Source: Gnetum montanum
Lineage: Eukaryota; Streptophyta; Gnetopsida; Gnetales; Gnetaceae
Length of the DNA: 64,000 bases
Direction: 5' to 3'
Assembly: GCA_015680685.1 (NCBI GenBank)
Contig: MNCI01018932.1
Coordinates: 739,834 to 803,833 of the forward strand
This document shows positions 57,895 to 64,000 of this stretch, one piece after another. A model generated the notes under the pieces. It made no database searches, was not told where the DNA came from, and saw only the letters and a list, made by a program, of their open reading frames with translations. Position numbers and translations under genes: made by a program. Numbering within the stretch: the first letter of the stretch is position 1; each line of letters opens with the position of its first letter.

Positions 57895-59137
57895 TGTAGC
57901 AATAGAAAATGTCCGTGGCTTAAAACACCAAGAGGTCTTTGGGCGCACAGCCTAACCTTAGATCCGTGCGAGGGCCATGCTAGAGAAAATGGATTCAGGG
58001 TGCCTTGAATGATCTGGTCGATTAGACAGGGACTTAACTAGTGTACAATAACCCTTTTGCAAACAATTATTTTGAATGGAACACCTGGTGGTAAAATAAA
58101 AGAAAATGTAATGTGCACAATAGTAGAAACATGCTAAAGCACATAACGGGATAGTGGACATGATTGAACACTTGACAATGCCAAAAAAATAAATGTTGTA
58201 ATCAAACAAATAGAGGTTTGAATAGGAAGATGAATTTCCCCAAAAAAAGGAAGCATAGCTAATTCATATAGGTATACAGAGCATACAATAGGTGTAGTGG
58301 GAGCACAGTCATAGCCTCGATGGTGTCAAGCTGTGAAGTTTGGTGCTTACTGGGTCAGTAGCCATGGTGTACTGTGCGATGTTGTATAGATCTGAAATGG
58401 GGCTGCAGTGTGCCGCATGATGTTGATGTGCTTCTTTATTGGTATGGTGTGCTATTGATCTTGTTCGTCCACAGAGATAGGTGCCAGGATGCCAAAGTGC
58501 CAAAAATGCCAAATGGAAGTGCTAACTACCTCTTTGGTGAAAAAAAAAGCTAACCACCTTTCTAAAAGAAGTTACAAGGGTATTTATAAGGCTAAGATTA
58601 GCCAATAATGCAGAGCATTGTAGCTCTGGGTGTTGCACTGTAGCACTACGCTACACTATAGCATTACCCTACATTATAGCGTGGTAGTGTGCTATATTGC
58701 GCTATGCTACATAGCGTAGCAGGGAGTTGCATTGTAACACTATGCTACACTGTAGCGTGGCAGTGTGATATGCTGCACTATGTTGCATAGCATAGCAAGG
58801 AGTTGCACTGTAGCGTGGTAGTGTGCTACACTATGCTATGCTACATAGCATAGCAGGGAGTTGCACTGTAGTGCTATGCTACATTGTAGCACGTCAATGT
58901 GCTACGCTGTGCTATGCTACACAGCATAGCAGGGTGCTATGCTACACTATGCTACACAGTGTAGGAGGGTGCTACAGAAAGTGCTATCGTCTTGACACTT
59001 AGAACAATTTTTTAAGTCTGGTAGTTTGGTGGAAGCTACAATCAACACTTGGAAAAATATGGGAAAAGTGTCATCATTTTGACACTTAGCCAAATTTGTA
59101 GTTGAGATACCAAAACCCAAAATTTTGTGGTGTTTCA
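57895..59137 (-). repeat. 3' LTR of element G
   Basis: Right end (minus start) TGAAACACC follows a purine tract; the left end is placed at TGTAGC where homology to F stops. No second copy is in the window, so boundaries rest on signals only. It contains a palindromic minisatellite (58600-58975). Confidence 0.55.
58600..58975. repeat. Palindromic minisatellite in LTR of G
   Basis: Units of 60-76 bp with cores like gctatgctacatagcgtagc and gggagttgcactgtagcg. The cores are near-perfect inverted repeats (gctatg/catagc). Spacing of gggagttgc marks: about 58722, 58798, 58858. Confidence 0.8.
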
Positions 59138-59152
59138 ATGGCCCCTCTTTGT
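59138..59152 (-). other. Polypurine tract of element G
   Basis: Minus ACAAAGAGGGGCCAT directly before TGAAACACC. Confidence 0.55.
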
Positions 59153-60846
59153 TGATGTCTGGAGGAGTGGCTCAAGAGATGTTGACAAAGAATTACAAAA
59201 CACCATAGCAGACATGCCATCAATATCACTCATTCATACAAGATCAAATATCATTTGGCCATGTTCAAGAGTGTTATGAGAATAAGGTTATGCTAAGGGA
59301 CAAGGGGTATAGGTGATGCTAAGAAGATGAAATGAAAACTATGGAAACAAAATCCAAATAGTGGATCATGACATAAAACACAAAGTCAACATGGATGATG
59401 GTGACCATGGAATGAAGTAGATTGCCCCTGAAATGTTGACCTTTCATCAAAGTACTCATGGGAGGGTCAAAGTGGATCCAAGGATGAGCCAATTGTGAAG
59501 CTACAATGTTGTTGATTTGTTTTTTACTATGAGGCGAACGTTCTTTGGGTGTAGCTTACTACTGAATACTAGTTGCAAATTTTTTTTTTTGTGTGTGAGG
59601 CAAACCTTCTTTGTGTTTAGCCTACCATTGAATACTAGCTACAATTTGTCCATCGAGATGATGGGCTTTGTTTTGATGCATCCACATTGCATTTGTAGGA
59701 TAGGCGTTTCCTCCTTAGGATGTGTTGTGTTACATCGACCATGGGTTCAATGGTTGATGTGAAGAGAATGTCATGTGTGTCACAGTGCGTATGCATCAAA
59801 GGAGTGTGAAATCATGAGTATGGGAAGGATGATAGGATATTGGAATGAAGAAATGAATGTGCATAGGCTGTAATAGGGATAAGGGGGATGTGCACTCTTG
59901 AGTGGCTCAACTAGTCCAATCATGCACATCAAAGCAATGTGGTGACTTGCCGTTGTGATGAGATGTACCTTTCCATGACCACCTCCAAGGCTTCATCTTA
60001 CAAACACAAATCAGAGAGGACAAGAAAACCACAAAACATGAAATGCAAGTGCAAATGCTAGATGTGAAGATGCTACAGGTGAAAAACTGTGAAGATGCTA
60101 TAAATGTATCGAATGTTGTCCTAGTCACAAGTGCTCAAGAAGCTGGTGAAAGTGCCAAGGTGATGATGCTACAAGTCTTTTGAATGCCACACTAATGGTA
60201 AGTGCTCAAAAAGAATCACTGGAATGGTGGGAGGTGATAATGCTGTGAGTACTCCCAAGGCGATGGAAAGTGTTCAGATCAAATCAGCTACATGCTAGTT
60301 TCAAGTCCTGGCAGACCGTGAACCCAGTTTAAGGTCCTTGCAGACCATGATGTGCTAGTTTATAGTCCTAGTAGACTATTGGATGCTAGTTTAATGTCGT
60401 AGCAGATAGTGGATGTTGTGCCAGTTTAACATTATGACCCAAGGATGAGTTGTGCCAATTTATAGTTATAGCGGACTATCTGTTCTAGTTTATAGTCATA
60501 GTGGACTGGTGCTTACCTTGCTTATGTAAGGTGTAATGCTGCATGCATGGTCATGCTATGTGCCTAGAAGATCCTAAAAAAAATCAACTAGAAAGAAAAC
60601 AACATCAAGCAATACCTATTGTAAATAGATTTAAAATGGATGAATGAAAGAAAACCAATGCAAAAAGTGATAGTTTTAGGCTGTTCTGGGATGTAGGTTA
60701 TTTTGAGGCCTTTTTGAGCCATAGGCTAGTTTAAGGCCTTTTTAGGCCATGTGTTTTTGTAGTTTTTTCAAATGCAATGCATAAGCTAAGTAGATGGATG
60801 TGTAAAAAATGTAGAAATGTGTAAACAAAGCAAAGTAGTGTGTAAA
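59153..60846 (-). other. Region of G where pol is expected but absent
   Basis: 1.7 kb between protease and 3' LTR. No RT, RNase H or integrase motif was found on the minus strand. It contains an array of seven ~31-35 bp units with cores like gctagtttatagtcctagcagactat (60294-60517). Otherwise no recognised feature. Confidence 0.5.
60294..60517. repeat. Seven-unit ~32-bp repeat array in G
   Basis: Core (g)ctagttta-a/t-rgtc-tagyrgac. Similar single units occur at 60690, 62233 and twice at 63694-63750, within the same element. Confidence 0.7.
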
Positions 60847-61503
60847 CTAGGCAAGTAGGTGAAATGTAGATGCATGAACAAACAAAACCCAAGAAAAAAC
60901 CAAAAATGCATGGCCAATGGAGGAAAGGGATGAACAGGTGTGTAACATGTTTTTGGCCAAAGATAAGTCTTGATCATGTAGTTGCATCCTAACCCGGTGT
61001 GGATTAGGAGGTGTGCAAGGTTTAGGGTTCTCTAGGAGGTTGTTGGCTTCAACCACTCGTTCATGTGTGTTAGCCTTAGGTGCTATGTTGGTTGCCATAG
61101 GTGTATCACCAAGAAACTCCTCTTTCAAAATTCGTGCCATATGTATGTCATGGATAGTCAGAAAGGAAGTGTTATTACCATGGATGATAACTTGACCACC
61201 TTCATATGGAAGGGGGATTTCTTGGTGGATGGGAGAGGAGATGGCCCTTACTTGGGCTAGCCAAGGCCTACCTAGAATCATGTTGAAACCTAGCATCTCC
61301 TCTATGATTGTGAAATCTGCACTAGTGGGGAATTTCTCTCCTACCACAAAGGCTAAGTTGATTGTACCCTTGATTCTGACATGTGATCCGTTGAAGGATT
61401 TTAGACACATGGTTTTGGTTGGCCTGATTTCATCTGCCAGACCTACTTTATTGATGACGAAGTGCAGGACTACTTTTGTTGCTGCACCATCATCAACATG
61501 CAC
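60847..61503 (-). pseudogene. Aspartic protease of element G
   Basis: 218-codon open frame on the minus strand. MHVDDGAATKVVLHFVINK holds the active site (DDG where families have D-S/G-G). Then CLKSFNGSHVRIKGTINLAF, FTIIEEMLGFNMILGRPWLA (the GRPWL landmark) and EIPLPYEGGQVIIHGNN. Beyond that an unconserved tail runs to the stop. The domain looks complete and undamaged, though the ORF starts mid-protein from a stop upstream. Ty3/gypsy family of Tat-like type; in a full element RT would follow, but does not here. Confidence 0.82.
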
Positions 61504-62862
61504 TCTACAGATTGTGCACTACCCAACACAAATGCTAATGGAGAGTGGAGCTGTAGTGACCTCCCCTTATTCGGAGTTGAATTTGATTGCATCATCATGA
61601 AAGACTAGTGTTGTTGAACCCAATTCTTGTGGTGTAGGGAGAAACATTATTGCATGGATGGATGTCTCATCTGCGGGGATGTCCTCCATAACAAGAATAG
61701 AGGCTAACATTTGGGCCAAGGCTTGGTGGTGAGTAGCTAAGGTCATGACTAGGTTGTACAAGCTCAATGTTGTGTTCTTTTATTTGAGCATTTGTTTCAC
61801 CTAGGTTAGTGCAACTACAAAGTCCTTGTCATTGGCTATTGTGTTGGCATTGACTTCCTTCATGTGGTTTCAGAGACGGATCACTCACAGAGGGGACTTG
61901 GGCTTGGTTTTCTTGGCTTGTTTGGGGGTAGGGGTCCTAGTGTTTAGTTTTTTCTTATTAGTCATGGATTTTTCTTTAGCCATGGGGGTTGCGAGGTTCT
62001 CATTTATCTTCTTGCGTTGCCATTTGGTAGGCCCACTCGGGTTGCTAGTGGGGTTGACCCTTAAGGGAGGAGAGATTGATACATTGCTTGCTATTGGGCT
62101 TTGGGTAGGTGAGGGGCCATCACGTTGTGGAACCCTTATGACAAATGGTGGTTTAGGCGGAGTTGTTATATGGTGAACATGTTGTGGAACCTTGATAATG
62201 AAAGGTTGCTTAGCGGTTGTTGTTACATCATGCCAGTTTAACGTCTTAGTATATGGTTGCTGTGGAACTTTGACTACAAAGGGTGCTTTGGGTACCTAAG
62301 GTGGCACTTTGATAACAAAGGGAGGCCTCTTGCTTGTGGAGGTGGAAGGGACCCTTACCTTGCTAGGAGGCACACGGATCACAAAAGGTTGTTGCGTAGG
62401 TTTAGACTTACCACCTATACTAATGGAATTTATGACATAGGAGGCATCATCTATGTTGGATTGACTCACCATGTTAATCACCAATTGGTCACATTCTATC
62501 ATTCTTTGCAAGTCATCCTACAAAGCATGATAGTTATTTGTACTGTGACCAGCCAATTGGTGGTAATGACAACATTGGTCCAGCTTGAAGTGCTGTTGAA
62601 TTGGGGGCTCATTTAACATTTCTAAAGTGGGGTTCCGTAGTAGTTCATATTACCTATCATGTTTTTGGCAAGTAATTGCCAATACATGTTTGTGTTGGAT
62701 TTTCCCAACTTTCAAGAGTTGCTCTAGTAGTTTAGAGGGTTGCACCAGTAGTGGTGTATACTTTGAACGGTCCTTATGCTGAAAGTTGCGCCTTGGGGTA
62801 GCCTCTATCAATGTAGGTGAGTTGGTACTAGAATTGGTGGTTTTGTCAGCTAGGGCCTTGGG
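61504..62862 (-). pseudogene. Gag-protease linker of G with PFVIKVP repeats
   Basis: Minus strand. Near 62600-62510 a zinc-knuckle-like CCHYHQLAGHSTNNYHAL (Cys/His spacing CxYH...GH....H). Then at least five copies of a short motif: QPFVIRVPP, PPFVIKVPP, APFVVKVPQ, QPFIIKVPQ, PPFVIRVPQ (62420-62110), spaced roughly 15-30 residues apart. A Lys/Pro-rich stretch follows to the protease. Several stops. Confidence 0.65.
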
Positions 62863-64000
62863 CTACTTAGCTATCAGGCCCCGGTTGGTTTCTTTGGTGC
62901 TTATGGCCACTATTATCGCTGTTGTGTTTTTCTTGCAAGCATGTTGATTTCTATAGGCTACATAGGCTAGATCATTGCTAGCTTGCACTACTTCCTCTAT
63001 GCCTTTTGTTTGGCCAAAGGCTTGGAAAATAGACTTCGGGGCTAGATAATACAATTTGGACTTGATGAAGTCATTCACTACATCTTTGAAGATAGCTAGT
63101 AAGTGTGTCTCCACTAAGGGTTCATGCATTTCACTCAATGCAGCATTCCAACGTTGGAGGAATTTTGACATGGGCTCTAGAGGCCCCTACTTAACTTGCA
63201 TCACCTGATTGAGGGTTCCTTCAGGCTTTAGGTTGTACTTAAAGTACAACACAAACTTTCTTATGAGATCCTCCAAAGAGGAGATTGAGGCATTAGGTAA
63301 TGCACGATACCAATATAAGGCCTTGCCAGTGAGTGAAAAAGGGAAAACATGTATGATGGCATGTTGCCAAGTTTGAAGGAGTAGACATTCAGATCGAAAT
63401 GTGACCAAGTGTGCATTGGGATACCCTTCTCTATTGTACTTGGTAAATTGAGGCAGTTGGGCCCCAATTGGAAGAGTTAGGGATGGTACCATAGGACTTA
63501 TGGGGTCATCTCCATAGAAGTCCACCATCTTGATGGTGTCGGAGGAGGTAGCCTTAAGTTGGTTGATCTCCTCTATCAAGCTTTGGATTAGTTGGAATGC
63601 TTGATCCAAGCTTGAGGATGTGCTAGCCTATTTCATTGGCTAGGCTTGTGTTGGTTGGATAACATGGGGTTGAATTTTTGGTTGTGGAGTCTGCCAGTTT
63701 AACATCGTACTAGATGGGTGTTGCTAGTTTAACGTCATAGTGGATGATTGCTAATGTATTGGTTGAGTGATGGGTATGGTGATTGGAGTGGGCCACACAT
63801 GGGTGGGTTGGACGAACACTACAGGCATCAATGAGACATGCAGGATGTAGGATGCCTGAGTTGTTCGGGGTTGGGAGGTGGCTGCTACATGAGCATAGTA
63901 TTGGGAAAATGCATTAGTTGCTTACGAGGAAGGCTGAATTGGCATGGTCACCATCTCAGAGGGGATGGGTGGACCAAACTAAGGAGGGACTATGCTCGGG
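62863..64000 (-). pseudogene. gag of element G (continues past window)
   Basis: Minus strand. A Gln/Pro/Ser-rich N-terminal side (64000-63610, with TMLNWQTPQPK) leads to MDQAFQLIQSLIEEINQLKA, then the retrotransposon gag core LPQFTKYNREGYPNAHLVTF, FPFSLTGKALYWYRALPNAS and FVLYFKYNLKPEG (63609-63187). After one stop it continues MSKFLQRWNAALSEMHEP, YYLAPKSIFQAFGQTKGIEE (63171-62863). This is a nearly intact capsid domain of a Tat-like Ty3/gypsy element. Confidence 0.83.

Noticed and set aside
58600-58975. CRISPR-like array
   Set aside because: Repeats are long, imperfect and palindromic with no regular unique spacers, and the context is a plant LTR.
61229-61600. Plus-strand frame of 123 codons
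   Set aside because: It is antisense to the G protease, which has clear DDG and GRPWL landmarks on the other strand.

Overview
The window is plant nuclear DNA built almost entirely of old, nested retroelements. The evidence is Ty3/gypsy and Ty1/copia gag-pol remnants, LTRs primed by tRNA-Asp-like or Met-type sites, a LINE with tRNA-derived SINE copies, and C-to-T decay typical of methylated plant repeats. No intact host gene, rRNA or functional tRNA gene was found. The many old degraded copies suit a very large genome, possibly a gymnosperm; the species is a guess. There is one assembly gap, 27021-27502.

Layout. 1-16755 is a minus-strand Ty3/gypsy element A with a Met-type primer site. It is split by a complete minus-strand Athila/Tat-like element B (3385-13426), which is flanked by a perfect 5-bp target duplication. 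16756-18426 is an unrecognised minus-strand reading frame next to an LTR. 18427-21961 is the 5' part (LTR and gag) of plus-strand element C. 21962-29255 is AT-rich sequence with an RTE-like LINE fragment between two tRNA-derived SINE copies, a second LINE zinc-finger scrap and the gap. 29256-36689 is element C', which has LTRs, gag and protease but no reverse transcriptase, RNase H or integrase. It is followed by a tandem extra copy of its 3' end (36690-37480). 37481-38660 is the 3' end of minus-strand element E. 38791-52029 is a 13.2-kb plus-strand Athila/Tat-like element D with gag, pol and a large third reading frame after pol. It lies in what looks like a Ty1/copia LTR (part at 52030-53203), whose copia gag is at 55540-56380. 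56381-57894 is a minus-strand RT/RNase H piece F, probably the same element as E. 57895-64000 is minus-strand element G, with gag and protease but no pol in view.

How the parts relate. B, C, C', D and E/F are one superfamily sharing LTR ends (TGATGAG...CTCATCA), a primer site matching tRNA-Asp, a GGGGGTA polypurine tract and colinear proteins. They differ in U3 palindromes and in the cargo between pol and the 3' LTR. The most notable points are four. D and E share a third ORF, an N-terminal domain plus long coiled coil in D. Two unrelated elements have lost the whole RT-RNase H-integrase block while keeping gag-protease. A palindrome cluster sits at a fixed place in the LTRs but its sequence changes between families. 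In-frame stops are strongly biased to TAG replacing CAG, the mark of CHG-methylation decay.
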